This document shows, piece by piece, positions 7,559-18,300 of a DNA stretch of 64,000 nucleotides; positions within the stretch are counted from its first letter, which is position 1, and each line of letters opens with the position of its first letter. Location: assembly GCF_900109075.1 (NCBI RefSeq), contig NZ_FNYS01000004.1, positions 124,001-188,000 of the forward strand. Direction: 5' to 3'. Under the pieces are notes generated by a model, which did not search any database, had not been told where the DNA came from, and was given only the letters and a program-made list of their open reading frames with translations. Source of the stretch: Myroides marinus (GTDB taxonomy: Bacteria; Bacteroidota; Bacteroidia; Flavobacteriales; Flavobacteriaceae). Made by a program: the position numbers and the translations under genes.

Positions 7559-9124
7559 ATGTACAGTGTGAATAAAGAGCTAATTGTTAGGTCGAATTCT
7601 GATACAGTAGATTTTGCCTTATTAAAAGATGGAAAACTAATTGAACTACATCAAGAGAGAGAAGAGAGTGAAGATGATGGATTTCAGGTAGGTGATATAT
7701 TTATCGCTAAGATCAGAAAGCCTGTTGCAGGACTTAATGCTGCATTTGTTCACGTAGGGTTTGAGAAAGATGCATTTTTGCACTATCACGATTTAGGACC
7801 TAATCTTCGAACTTTATTGAAGTTCACTAAACTTGTAAGCGGAGGTAAATTAAAAGATTACTCCTTAAAAAACTTTCCATTTGAAGAAGAAATTGATAAA
7901 GATGGTGTGGTTAGTGATGTATTAAGTGCTAATCAATCTTTGTTAGTTCAGATTGTTAAAGAACCTATTTCGACTAAAGGACCTCGTATTAGTTCTGAGT
8001 TATCTATCGCAGGACGTTATGTTGTTCTTGTTCCTTTCTCTAATAGAATTTCTATCTCTCAAAAAATAGAATCTAAAGAAGAAAAAGAACGTTTAAAGAA
8101 ACTTCTACAAACAATTAAACCAAAGGGATTTGGAGTAATAGTACGTACTGTAGCAGAGGGTATGAAGGTAGCAGATATCGATAAGGATCTGCAAAACTTA
8201 ATGACTCGCTGGAACAATATGTGCAAAAAATTAAGCGTAGCTCATCATCCTTCTAAGGTATTAGGAGAGGTAAATAAAGCATCTTCTATTCTTAGAGATG
8301 TCTTTAATGATACCTTTACTGGAATTATCACTGATGATGAAGATATGTTTTACCAAACGAAAGACTATTTGCAAGAGATAGCTCCTTCGAAAGTTTCTAT
8401 AGTGAAGCACTATCAATCAATGGAAGTTCCGATTTTCGAAAAATATAATATCGAACGTCAGATTAAGACTTCTTTTGGAAGAACTGTATCTATGAGTAAG
8501 GGAGCTTATTTAATCATAGAACATACAGAGGCGTTGCACGTTATAGATGTAAACAGTGGAAACCGCTCAAACAAAGCTCAGTCTCAAGAAGACACTGCTC
8601 TAGAAGTAAACCTTATCGCTGCTGCTGAGATAGCTAGACAGCTTAGATTAAGGGATATGGGAGGGATTATAGTGGTCGATTTTATTGATATGGGGAATCC
8701 AGAGAATAGAAAGACGTTATATGACTTCTTAAAAGAGGAGATGAGTGATGATAAAGCAAAACATAAGATCTTGCCTCCTAGTAAATTTGGATTAATCCAA
8801 ATCACTAGACAACGTGTTAGACCTGAAGTCAATATCGAAACAAGAGAAGAGGATCCAAATGAACATGGAGAAATCGAAGCTCCTATTCTTGTAATTGACA
8901 AAATAAAGGCTGACTTAGAAAATATTATTTCGAAAGATAAATCGAAAAAAATTATCTTAAATACGCATCCATTTATTGCTGCTTATTTAACGAAAGGAAT
9001 CCCATCTATTAGAGCCAAGTGGTTCTTAGAATTCAAAAAATGGGTAAAAATAATACCACGTGACGCTTACACGTATCTAGAATACCATTTCTTAGATGAT
9101 AAAGGAAATGAACTTTCAGAATAA
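7559..9124 (+). CDS. rng: Ribonuclease G/E family endoribonuclease
   Basis: Rne/Rng family enzyme of 521 residues, close to RNase G in length (no long C-terminal scaffold as in RNase E). It begins with the family's N-terminal strand (N-K-E-L-I-V-R-S), followed by an S1 RNA-binding domain (about 40-120, G-D-I-F-I-A-K-I...A-F-V-H-V-G). The catalytic DNase I-like subdomain has the metal-binding aspartates Asp330 (I-D-V-N-S-G) and Asp374 (V-V-D-F-I-D-M). The Zn-link region lies further on near P-S-K-F-G-L-I-Q-I-T-R-Q-R. It cleaves single-stranded A/U-rich RNA with 5'-end sensing and processes rRNA and mRNA. The gene stands alone before a strong terminator. Confidence 0.92.
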   Translation: MYSVNKELIVRSNSDTVDFALLKDGKLIELHQEREESEDDGFQVGDIFIAKIRKPVAGLNAAFVHVGFEKDAFLHYHDLGPNLRTLLKFTKLVSGGKLKDYSLKNFPFEEEIDKDGVVSDVLSANQSLLVQIVKEPISTKGPRISSELSIAGRYVVLVPFSNRISISQKIESKEEKERLKKLLQTIKPKGFGVIVRTVAEGMKVADIDKDLQNLMTRWNNMCKKLSVAHHPSKVLGEVNKASSILRDVFNDTFTGIITDDEDMFYQTKDYLQEIAPSKVSIVKHYQSMEVPIFEKYNIERQIKTSFGRTVSMSKGAYLIIEHTEALHVIDVNSGNRSNKAQSQEDTALEVNLIAAAEIARQLRLRDMGGIIVVDFIDMGNPENRKTLYDFLKEEMSDDKAKHKILPPSKFGLIQITRQRVRPEVNIETREEDPNEHGEIEAPILVIDKIKADLENIISKDKSKKIILNTHPFIAAYLTKGIPSIRAKWFLEFKKWVKIIPRDAYTYLEYHFLDDKGNELSE

Positions 9125-9160
9125 CAAAAAAACCGCTAGTATATACTAGCGGTTTTTTTG
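9125..9160 (+). terminator. Intrinsic terminator after rng
   Basis: A perfect palindrome AACCGCTAGTAT/ATACTAGCGGTT (9131-9154) has A residues before and seven T residues after. The rest of the 342-bp gap to 9467 is very AT-rich. I see no ORF there and only a weak TAATTTTA (9423-9430) promoter-like box. Confidence 0.9.
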
Positions 9161-9466
9161 TTATTATTTATTTGATTTTGATGTTTTTAGTTAGACTTAG
9201 ATATGTTTTACGCTTTTTGTACTGGTTATCAGTAGTTTAGCTTCTAATAAATAAGGCTTTTTGTAGGTTTTTTGTTATAATTCCCTTACTATTTGTGTGT
9301 TATACCTTTTACTACTTATTTTTTCTGAGGTTTTATAAGGGTTTGTATTATGTTCTTTACGTTTTAATAGATATTGGTATATAGTTATTTCTTTGATTGT
9401 TATAATTATGATAATAATGCAGTAATTTTAGTTAATAACAGTTGTTGTGAGTGAAAAATTAGTAAT

Positions 9467-12400
9467 ATGAAAAGCATTCTAATACCAGTGAGCTTGTTAT
9501 TAAGTGGTTATTTAGCTTATGCGCAAGTAGGGATTGGAACTAAAGCACTTCATATTTCTGCTGTTCTTGATTTAAAGGCTGATGATAGAGGTTTATTAGT
9601 ACCACAAGTCCAGTTAAAGAGCTTGAGTGATGGCTCTATTGTGAAAGGAGGGGGTCCTCATCTAGGTTTGTTAGTCTTTAATACTACTTCAAATGCTACT
9701 TTGCGTCCAGGTTTTTATTATTGGGGTAGTGATAATAGTGGTGATGTTCGAGGAAATCGTTGGATAGCTATAGGGGATGATGTTAATGCTTCTATGGGGA
9801 ATAAGCCTAAGTTATCTCTAAAAGTAGAAAATAGTAGTTTAGTCTTAGGGGATAAAGATGGGAATATTGCTGCTGTACCATTGGTAGATTTGCAAGTGCC
9901 TACTTCTATTGTCGCAGATCCTATTAATAAAGGATCTTATATTTATACTAATGAGTCTAGACAGACTTTTAGGATAGATGTCGTTCAGGATGTGATTACT
10001 AATTTCGGTGATATCATTAAGAATAAGGAAGTTGTAAAAGAAATTGTAAAAGTATTAAAAGGTAAGTATGGTAACGTATTATATGAAAGTAATAAGTTTT
10101 ATACTATTAACCCTGATACAGGAGTAAAAGAAGAGATAATCTGGAGTGATCTAGATACCACTAATAAGAGCTTTACTATTCAGAAAGAAGGTGATATAGA
10201 TTACCTAGTTATTACTGATAGTAAAAACAATAAAGTTCACATGCCTGTAGCTGAGTTAGCTACAAACAAAACATTTGTCAAAGAGCTGACAGAGAACAAA
10301 GAGTTCATCGAGAAAATTACTAATAACAAAGAGTTCATTAAGAATATTATCAACAAGCTGAAAGGTAAGTATGGTAATGTTATTTATGAAGGTGGTAAGT
10401 TCTATACAGTAGATCCAGATACAGGAAATAAAACAGAGATTGTATGGAGTGATCTAGATACAACGAATGCTAAGTATGGTATTGAGGCAATCAATGGAGT
10501 GGAGAGCATTGTAATTACTGATAGTAAAAACAATAAAGTTCACATGCCTGTAGCTGAGTTAGCTACAAATAAAACATTTGTCAAAGAGCTGACAGAGAAC
10601 AAAGAGTTTATTGAGAAGATTACTAATAACAACGAGTTCGTTAAGAATATTATCAACAAGCTGAAAGGTAAGTATGGTAATGTATACTATGATGGAAAAG
10701 ACTTCTATACCTTAGATCCCGATACAGGAGCTAAGACTCTTATTTCATGGAGTGATTTAGATACAACGAATGCTAAGTATGGTATCGAGGCAATCAATGG
10801 AGTGGAGAGTATTGTAATTACTGATAGTAAAAACAATAAAGTTCACATGCCTGTAGCTGAGTTAGCTACAAACAAAACATTTGTCAAAGAGCTAACAGAG
10901 AACAAAGAGTTCATCGAGAAAATTACTAATAACAATGAGTTCGTCAAGAATATTATCAACAAGTTGAAAAGTAAGTATGGTAATGTTATTTATGAAGGTG
11001 GTAAATTCTATACAGTAGATCCAGATACAGGAAATAAAACAGAGATTGTATGGAGCGACTTAGATACTACGAATAAAAAATTTACGCTGGAAACAGAAGC
11101 AGGAGTTGATTATTTAGTAATTACAGATAGTAAATTAGGTACAGTTAAGATTGATGTTAAGGAGATTGCTGCGAGTAAAACTTTTATAGATGAGATAACT
11201 AATAATCCTAACTTTATTACCAATATTAAAAAGGTTCAGGCTTATGGAAGTATAGTTAATCAAACAAATGCAGAAAACACTTCTGATGTTAAGTTAGCTA
11301 AGAAGTTTAATAGTGGTAAAGAGAATGAGGCTGCAGTTTTATTATCAGAGACATTGACATCATTGGCTAAAGTAAAAGAAAATGGTACTTCTGATACGGA
11401 TAATTTCATTGCTTATAACTATTTAGATGAGACAGGAAAACCTGCTCAAACTCAGATAACTGTTACTTCTGATGTTGTAGATAGTTTTGAACAAATCATT
11501 AAGGAACCAAAAGTTATTAATGAACTGAATAAGTTTATTACTAATGCAACAGGTAATGTAACTGTAAGTAAAGATCCAGTAACTAATAACATTACTATTT
11601 CTTATAAAGATAATGGTAATACAGAAGAGTTGCATCTAACAACAGAAGTGAAACGTGTTCAGAATTATGGTAGTCTTACTTCAGTAGCAGCAGATAAAGT
11701 TGCTAAAACAGGTAAAGGCTTAACATTTAATAATGGAAAAGAGGCTGCAGGTAGTTTTAATGAGTCTTTAACTGGATTTACAACTAAGACAGATAAAGTA
11801 ACTCTAGAAGATGGAACACAAGGAGATGCTGTCACTTATGTGTATAAAGATGAGTCTACTAATGATCAATTGCTTCCAATTACTGCAGATATTGCTAAGA
11901 CGTTTAAAACAATAGCTAATCAAGAAGGTAATAAAGAATATATTGAGAATATCGTGAATAATGCAGTGCCTTCTGGATTTACCTTTAATAATGGTAAAGA
12001 AGTGAAAGGAAGTTATGTTGAAACTGTGACTTCTTTAGAAAGAAAAGAAACACAAACTAATTTACCAGATAATAAAACAGGTAAGTCAATTAAGTATGAA
12101 TATAAAGATGAGACAGGTAAGGTTATAGATATTACTGTAACAGATGATGTTGCTTCTTCATTCACAACAATTATTAATCAAGGGGATAACAAAACTGCTA
12201 TTGAGAATATAATTAAGAACTTAATTAAATCTGAAGGAAGTAAAGTAACAGTTGAGAGAAATGCAACTAGTGGTGATGTAACTTTAGTTATTGTTAATGA
12301 TCAAAATACAGAGAGAGTTAATATCTCTGCAATGATTAAAGACAACGCTAAAAATCCTTGGTTAGTTCAAGGTAGTGCAAATGTTACAACAACAGATACT

Positions 12401-12859
12401 GAGAATATCGCTCATACTGGTACAGTAGCAATTGGAGGTAATACTTTATTAAGTAACCCTAAGGCAACAAATACAAAACTATCTGTAACAGGTGATGTTG
12501 TTATTGACGGTAAGTTCTTCTCAGCTAACTCTGTTTATGCAGATTATGTGTTTGAAAAATACTTTACAGGGGCTTCAAATCTGAACCTAACTTACGAGTT
12601 TAAATCGTTAGATTACGTTAAAGATTTCGTTGAGAAGTATAACCACTTACCTGGTGTTACTAAGATCTCTGATGTTAGTAGATCAGAAGATGGTAAGTAC
12701 ATGATTGACTTTACAGAGCTATCTATTCAGCAACTTGAGAAAATAGAGGAGTTGTATTTACACACTATTGAACAAGAAGGTAAAATAGAAAGCTTAAATA
12801 AAAAGGTTGATGAGATGGAAGCAAGATTAAAAGCTTTAGAACAATTATTAAACAAGTAG
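9467..12859 (+). CDS. Large secreted repeat protein with C-terminal coiled coil (putative surface/adhesin-like)
   Basis: Secreted protein of 1130 residues; function not recognised. Residues 1-20 are a signal peptide ending A-Y-A-Q. Residues 20-110 resemble the head found at the start of many Bacteroidota surface proteins (V-G-I-G-T...A-V-L-D-L, G-L-L-V-P, G-L-L-V-F-N-T, W-I-A-I-G-D). Residues 199-566 carry three full 101-residue repeats (starts 199, 300, 401) and a diverging fourth (502). A second repeat type (F-N-N-G-K-E...G-S) occurs twice at about 755-900. The last about 110 residues (Y-V-F-E-K-Y-F..., H-L-P-G-V, E-L-S-I-Q-Q-L-E-K-I-E-E-L) end in a coiled coil, a tail shared with many Bacteroidota tail-fibre-like and adhesin-like proteins. 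It is probably trimeric or surface-exposed. There is no obvious type 9 sorting domain. Confidence 0.8.
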   Translation: MKSILIPVSLLLSGYLAYAQVGIGTKALHISAVLDLKADDRGLLVPQVQLKSLSDGSIVKGGGPHLGLLVFNTTSNATLRPGFYYWGSDNSGDVRGNRWIAIGDDVNASMGNKPKLSLKVENSSLVLGDKDGNIAAVPLVDLQVPTSIVADPINKGSYIYTNESRQTFRIDVVQDVITNFGDIIKNKEVVKEIVKVLKGKYGNVLYESNKFYTINPDTGVKEEIIWSDLDTTNKSFTIQKEGDIDYLVITDSKNNKVHMPVAELATNKTFVKELTENKEFIEKITNNKEFIKNIINKLKGKYGNVIYEGGKFYTVDPDTGNKTEIVWSDLDTTNAKYGIEAINGVESIVITDSKNNKVHMPVAELATNKTFVKELTENKEFIEKITNNNEFVKNIINKLKGKYGNVYYDGKDFYTLDPDTGAKTLISWSDLDTTNAKYGIEAINGVESIVITDSKNNKVHMPVAELATNKTFVKELTENKEFIEKITNNNEFVKNIINKLKSKYGNVIYEGGKFYTVDPDTGNKTEIVWSDLDTTNKKFTLETEAGVDYLVITDSKLGTVKIDVKEIAASKTFIDEITNNPNFITNIKKVQAYGSIVNQTNAENTSDVKLAKKFNSGKENEAAVLLSETLTSLAKVKENGTSDTDNFIAYNYLDETGKPAQTQITVTSDVVDSFEQIIKEPKVINELNKFITNATGNVTVSKDPVTNNITISYKDNGNTEELHLTTEVKRVQNYGSLTSVAADKVAKTGKGLTFNNGKEAAGSFNESLTGFTTKTDKVTLEDGTQGDAVTYVYKDESTNDQLLPITADIAKTFKTIANQEGNKEYIENIVNNAVPSGFTFNNGKEVKGSYVETVTSLERKETQTNLPDNKTGKSIKYEYKDETGKVIDITVTDDVASSFTTIINQGDNKTAIENIIKNLIKSEGSKVTVERNATSGDVTLVIVNDQNTERVNISAMIKDNAKNPWLVQGSANVTTTDTENIAHTGTVAIGGNTLLSNPKATNTKLSVTGDVVIDGKFFSANSVYADYVFEKYFTGASNLNLTYEFKSLDYVKDFVEKYNHLPGVTKISDVSRSEDGKYMIDFTELSIQQLEKIEELYLHTIEQEGKIESLNKKVDEMEARLKALEQLLNK
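10061..11230 (+). repeat. 303-bp in-frame coding tandem repeats (x3 plus a diverged fourth)
   Basis: Copies start at 10061, 10364, 10667 and 10970, exactly 303 bp apart (101 codons), each opening with (G/A)GTAAGTATGGTAA. Long blocks are nearly identical at the DNA level between the first three, notably the segment encoding I-T-D-S-K-N-N-K-V-H-M-P-V. This indicates recent duplication or gene conversion. The fourth copy diverges after about 195 bp. Confidence 0.92.
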
Positions 12860-12877
12860 TATATTTATTTTATAGTC

Positions 12878-12920
12878 AAAAAGAGGCTGTCTTCATTAAG
12901 AAGACAGCCTCTTTTATTTT
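12878..12920. terminator. Bidirectional terminator between the repeat protein and pbpC
   Basis: A 16-bp perfect stem (12879-12894 with 12900-12915) with loop ATTAA is flanked by T runs on both strands. It serves the plus-strand repeat gene and the minus-strand pbpC, whose stop codon (12914-12916) lies at the stem edge. Confidence 0.88.
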
Positions 12921-15292
12921 GAACTACTTAGTTCTATTGTTATTTGTATAGTCTTACTATTTCCATCAGCATCTACTATGGTTAGGTAGTGCGAACCAGG
13001 TTCAGTAAGAATAGATTGCTCATGAAACATTGATGTTTCTCCTAAATACTGTTCGTCTAAGTACCAATATAGTTTTTTGATTGGATTATTAGTTGCAGCT
13101 TTGGCAATGAACGGTTGTGTTTTAGAGTAGAAATCCTTTGTTAAGTATATTACATCATTGTGTTTAGGATATATAAACTCAGTAGCTGTTTGGTTATTTG
13201 CACCTATACAATCCTCTCTAAACGGAGGTAGATCTTTATAATCAGTATAGTACCTCTTGTAAAAATGAGCCATAGTAGGAGGCAGGATAAACCAAGATTG
13301 ATTGACTATATTATCCAATGATTCACATAGAGTATTGACTTGATATGTTAAGGTTTGATCTAAGTGAACTAGTTTGTGATAGGGGCATAGTTCTGTCTTT
13401 TTAGCTCGATATGGGACTAAACTTTTTGTCTTAGGACAATTAGGGCCTGCTAGATGACCAGATTGTGTACAGGTCTCTATTTCGTCCATATCGTTAAGTG
13501 GCTGTGCAAACCATGACGTACGAGGAAGTAGATTAAAAACATCAAATAATATAGGTCCAGCCATTCTCACACCACTGATTGAAGGACGTCCTTCTCCAGT
13601 AGCATTACCGACCCATACACCTACCACATATTTTTTGTTGACACCTACTGCCCATGCATCTCTTCCTCCAAAACTAGTTCCAGTCTTCCAAGCTATTTTA
13701 AGTGATGAGTCATAATATCTCCACGCTTCATCTCCCTCAGGTCTATTCACTAACGTTAGTGCTTTAAATGTGCTATAAATAGCTCCTGCACCTAAAGTAT
13801 TCTTCTCAGAGCTTTCAGAACCAAAGTCTAATTGAATATCATTATTCCAGTTTAGATTTTGTATTTCATTACTTCTGTATTGCCCTTTAGATTTATTGTA
13901 ATAGTTAAGTGTAGAAGCGAGACCAGCGTAGGCTTTGGTAATTTCCCATAGATTGCTCTCTGCACCACCTAGTATAAGCGATAATCCATAGTGATTAGGA
14001 TGTTTATTGATTGACTTGAAACCTAAATTTTGCAACTGGTTATAAAATCTATAAATACCATATTTTTGAAGCATTAATACATATGGAATGTTTAATGATC
14101 TAAATAAGGCTTCATCTGCTGGCACTGCACCTTCATACGTACTATTAAAGTTTTCAGGTTTATAACCTGAGATTACTACAGGTATGTCTGCTACTAAAGA
14201 TTTAGGTAGTAGTTCCGCGTCATCTAACATACTTCCGTATAAGAATGGTTTTAATATACTACCTGTGCTGCGTTGAGCATGGATGATATCTACGTCTTTT
14301 TTATGTTCTGCTGTAGTAGGTGTATTTCCTACATAACTAACTATATTGCGTGTCTCTACATCTATAACTATGACAGCAATATTGTATATTTCTGATTGAC
14401 TATAATTAAAATAATATCCTTTTACGATATCATTAATTCGTTGTTGTATGTTGTAATCAATCGTTGTATTGTTTCGCTGTTGTAGATTAGTCTTAGCCAC
14501 ATATTGTAATAAGTGAGGAGCCATCTGAGGTAACTCGTGTGGCTTTTGTGGCAACGGTTCTTCTATAGCTAATAGATAAGTGTTCTCATCTATAACTTTT
14601 TTGTCTAATAACTTTTTAAGTAAGTTATTTCTTTTCTTAAGTAGAAGTTCTTGGTTTTTACCAGGATAGATAAGCCGTGGGGCATTAGGAAGTACAGCGA
14701 GTGTTGCACATTCTGCCCATGATAAGTGTTCTGGAGTAGTACCAAAGTAACGCCAAGCTGCAACATCTATACCTACGACATTACCTCCAAATGGAGCATG
14801 TGAAGCGTATAAGCGCAATATCTTATCCTTACTATATTTAAACTCTAGACGAGTAGCAAGTATGGCTTCTACAATTTTTTCTGCATAACTTCTCTTTTTA
14901 CCATCTCTTGCTAATCGGATAGTTTGTTGTGTAAGGGTACTTCCTCCACGAACTACTTTATCAGATTTTAGGTTTGCCTTAAAGGCCTTAAACATAGAGA
15001 CAGGGTTAACTCCCCAGTGATAGTAAAAGTATTCGTCTTCAAAAGCTATAATACATTCCTTAAACTTATCAGGAACAGAATCTACTTCAGGGAATCGCCA
15101 TTGTCCATCAGAGGCTATCTGAGCGCCTAGTAATTTGTTGTCTTTACTTTCGATAACAGTAGAATAAGGCTTAGTGAATAGCTGTGATGGTAAACAGAAA
15201 TAATATATAATTAGAAGAACAAAAAGGATACTAACCTTTATCTTCTTCTTTAAGGACCATGATTTCCAATTTAGGTAGGGTTTAATCTTCAT
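12914..15292 (-). CDS. pbpC: Penicillin-binding protein 1C
   Basis: Bifunctional class A PBP of 792 residues. I start at the ATG 15290-15292; the frame extends 3 codons to a TTG that I consider unused. A membrane anchor (about 22-42) is followed by a GT51 transglycosylase (E-D-E-Y-F-Y-Y-H-W-G, G-G-S-T-L-T-Q-Q) and a transpeptidase with catalytic S345-I-L-K348, a S-L-N motif and K536-T-G. The end is the PBP1C C-terminal domain, including a Cys-containing segment (C-T-Q-S-G...G-P-N-C-P). It polymerises and crosslinks peptidoglycan. It sits directly downstream of an alpha-2-macroglobulin gene, the linkage known in many bacteria and taken to mean a joint envelope-defence and repair role. Confidence 0.93.
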   Translation of the reverse strand: MKIKPYLNWKSWSLKKKIKVSILFVLLIIYYFCLPSQLFTKPYSTVIESKDNKLLGAQIASDGQWRFPEVDSVPDKFKECIIAFEDEYFYYHWGVNPVSMFKAFKANLKSDKVVRGGSTLTQQTIRLARDGKKRSYAEKIVEAILATRLEFKYSKDKILRLYASHAPFGGNVVGIDVAAWRYFGTTPEHLSWAECATLAVLPNAPRLIYPGKNQELLLKKRNNLLKKLLDKKVIDENTYLLAIEEPLPQKPHELPQMAPHLLQYVAKTNLQQRNNTTIDYNIQQRINDIVKGYYFNYSQSEIYNIAVIVIDVETRNIVSYVGNTPTTAEHKKDVDIIHAQRSTGSILKPFLYGSMLDDAELLPKSLVADIPVVISGYKPENFNSTYEGAVPADEALFRSLNIPYVLMLQKYGIYRFYNQLQNLGFKSINKHPNHYGLSLILGGAESNLWEITKAYAGLASTLNYYNKSKGQYRSNEIQNLNWNNDIQLDFGSESSEKNTLGAGAIYSTFKALTLVNRPEGDEAWRYYDSSLKIAWKTGTSFGGRDAWAVGVNKKYVVGVWVGNATGEGRPSISGVRMAGPILFDVFNLLPRTSWFAQPLNDMDEIETCTQSGHLAGPNCPKTKSLVPYRAKKTELCPYHKLVHLDQTLTYQVNTLCESLDNIVNQSWFILPPTMAHFYKRYYTDYKDLPPFREDCIGANNQTATEFIYPKHNDVIYLTKDFYSKTQPFIAKAATNNPIKKLYWYLDEQYLGETSMFHEQSILTEPGSHYLTIVDADGNSKTIQITIELSSSK

Positions 15293-15298
15293 ATAAAA

Positions 15299-15331
15299 CA
15301 AAAATACAGGGAATATGTATTCCCTGTATTT
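15299..15331 (-). terminator. Terminator-like hairpin between the macroglobulin gene and pbpC
   Basis: On the minus strand a perfect 13-bp stem (AATACAGGGAATA/TATTCCCTGTATT, 15303-15330) is followed by TTTTTG and, within 11 bp, the pbpC ATG. It may end or attenuate the macroglobulin transcript. The overlapping TATTTTTG (15299-15306) is a -7-like box but has no -33 TTG and lies very close to the ATG. Confidence 0.6.
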
Positions 15332-15352
15332 AATTAATTATTTATAACTCAT

Positions 15353-18300
15353 TTAGTTCGTTACTTCTATCCATTGACCAGATGTACGACTTCTGTATGA
15401 GTTGTCATACATCCCTTCTGCATATACACCAGGCATATAATATTTACCTAAGTAAGAGGCATTAAGAACAACTCTTAATGTCTTAGTCTCATTTGGATTT
15501 AAGTTAAAATAGAAATTAGAACGGTCATCTCTAATATCTGTATGTCTTACAGGATTGTTATCTCCACCAGCATCAGTGTATCTCAAGTTTACAATTTCCC
15601 ATCCTGAAGGGACAATATGTGTTAGAGCGACATTCTCTACGCTTCTAGCAGTAGTATTAGTAATTGTAATGAAAGCTACGAATTCTGTTCCTTGGGCTAA
15701 ACTACTTGGGTTAATAGTCATTCCCCCTGGAGTTCTAAATGCTGTGCGTACACTTAAATTACTTTCTTCTACTAATTCTTTTCCTACAGGTAGTATACCG
15801 CTGTATGCTACTCGTGCGTATACAGTAGAGCTGTTTTTGTTGACTAGTTTAACTTGATTGTTACTAGCAATAGATTTAAAGTCATACTCATACATATTGT
15901 TTTTAGTAGTAGCATTAGTAGTACTACCACTGTTAGTGAAGTCTACATTAATGCCTTCTGTAGATTTATTACTCTTCACATAAGCAGACATCACATTTAG
16001 ACCATAAGCTGTGCTCTGAGTACTCATCCATGTGTTAGATCCTAATCTCTTCGCTAATATCATAGCGTACTCATGCATTAGTTTATTGTTAGATTTCGTT
16101 AAGATCAATGTTTCTAATGCCATTGCTATTCTACGTTCATAAGAACCATAATAGTAATAATAAGAATCGCTGTTCTCAATTACGGATGTACTAGCAATTA
16201 ATTTATTAGCAGCATCTTTTTGCCCAGCTAGGGCATAAGTTGCAGCTAAGCGTAGTTTAGAATCAGCAGAGATACCTTTAGTCTCTCTAAGTCTATTCAT
16301 AGAAGCTAGATCTGCACTACCAGCTAGAGCAAGAGTATACAGTCTATAAGCTTGTGGCAAATCATTTTGGTAGCGACTGTTATAAGACCACTGCTTTACT
16401 GCTTTCTGTTGATAAGAGATTGCATTAGCTTTGCTACCAATAGGCAGAGCAAAACCTCTCTTTTCTGCTTCTAGCATAAAGTGTGTTATATAAGAAGTAG
16501 TCCAGTCATCAGAATATGAATCACTGCTCCAGTATCTGAAGCTACCATCAGATAACTGACGTTGTGCTAATACTCTTAAACCTTCATTTACGTTTCGTTG
16601 TAAGCTTTCCTTTTTGCTTTTGCTTACATATACTAGATCTTCTAAGAATATCTGTGGGAATACACCAGACGTTACTTGTTCACTACATCCGTGAGGATAT
16701 CTGATAAGGAAGTTAAGTCTAGAGGTAAGATTAATACCAGGGAAAGTAGAAAGCTCTAACGTAGCCTTATTACTTCCTGTCACACCGAAGCGTTCCCATT
16801 CTAATTCTTTAGTACTATTTGGTTCTAATACAACATCAACTGCGCGGACAGTAACAGGGTTAGGATTTAATACATCCATTTCCACTACATAAGATGCCTT
16901 TTCGTTACCTGATGTAGCTTCTATCTCAACCTTTGAAACACCTGTTTTTTGCATTACTTCTAATTCACAATACACTACCTTTTCATCAGGTTCGTCAAAG
17001 TTTACTTGTTGAGTAGCGTTGTTTTGTATTTGGAATTTATCATCTGTTTTTACTCTTACTGTTACGTTTTTCACATGTTTCTCCATAGCGAAGATTGTGA
17101 TTGGTAGAGTTATTTTCTCTCCAGGTACAGCTCTTCTAGGAAGAGAACCTAATATCATAAGAGGGTTGTTAACCTTCACAGTTTTCTCTACACTTCCATA
17201 TGCTTTAGTAGCTACATTAGATGCTACCACCATAGCACGTACAGAACCGATGTATTTAGGTAATTTGATTTTATGAGTACCAGTTTTACCACCATCTAAT
17301 ACAAATGGACCTAAGTGAATTACAACAGGTTTAAACCTGTTTGCTTTTTTCACTTGTCCAGCACCTAAATCCTCATCACCACCAATACTAAATACTTGGT
17401 TGATTGCCCCACCATAAGCACCTATTACGTTGTCATAGATGTCCCAAGTACGTACTCCTAAAGCAGTTTTACTATAGAAGTTGTTCCACGGGTTAGGTGT
17501 CTTAAATCGAGTAAGATCCAATAGACCATCTTCAACGATAGCGATAGTATAAGTCATCTTTTGACCAGCTTTTTCTTTCACTTGAACTGTAAACTCTTGT
17601 TCAGGTTTAAGTTTGTCTGGCATTGTGATGACAGGTTCTAGTTTTGTCTTCTTGTTATAAACATTAATTGGAGCAACTCCATACATACGTATAGGAGAGT
17701 TGTTTACTGTAGACGCATGAGGTTGTATAGCAGATACACTGATGTATACATTAGGAGCCATTGCATCAGTAGTATTTATCTCAAATGTAGTTTCTCCTTT
17801 TTGAGTTTTTACCCAATGAGTTTCTATTACACTTGAACCGTTCTCTACAGAGACTAAAGCTCTACCTCCTTCACTAGAAGGGAATGATAGTTTTATTTTT
17901 TCTCCTGTATTATAATCTTTTTTATCTGTTGCAATAGCTAGTACTGTAGCTTCTTTACCTTGTGAATGTTTAGTTTTACCTGACCAATATGGGTAATCTA
18001 CATATACTACTGAAGAAGCAATATGTTTACCATATTTATCACGAGCTACAATCTCATAAGTACCCCAATCTTGTTCTGGAATAGTCAGAGAGTAAGCTGT
18101 AGTACCTTTAGATGATGTAGTGTATTCTACAGCATCTTTGTATACAGAATAATAGTTAGAACTACTGTAACTAGAGGCTCCATCATTATTATTACTCCAC
18201 CACCAGTAACCTTTTTTGCGGTATACTGTTACTTCTATATCTGCCGATTTAGCTTGACCTTGAGCATTCAGTGTTACGAAAGAGAAGTTTAATGGTTTAT

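Noticed and set aside
7559..9124. Full-length RNase E instead of RNase G
   Set aside because: The protein ends shortly after the catalytic and Zn-link part; there is no long C-terminal scaffold region.
9467..12859. Prophage tail-fibre gene
   Set aside because: The C-terminal region resembles tail-fibre proteins, but the protein has an export signal and no phage genes lie nearby.
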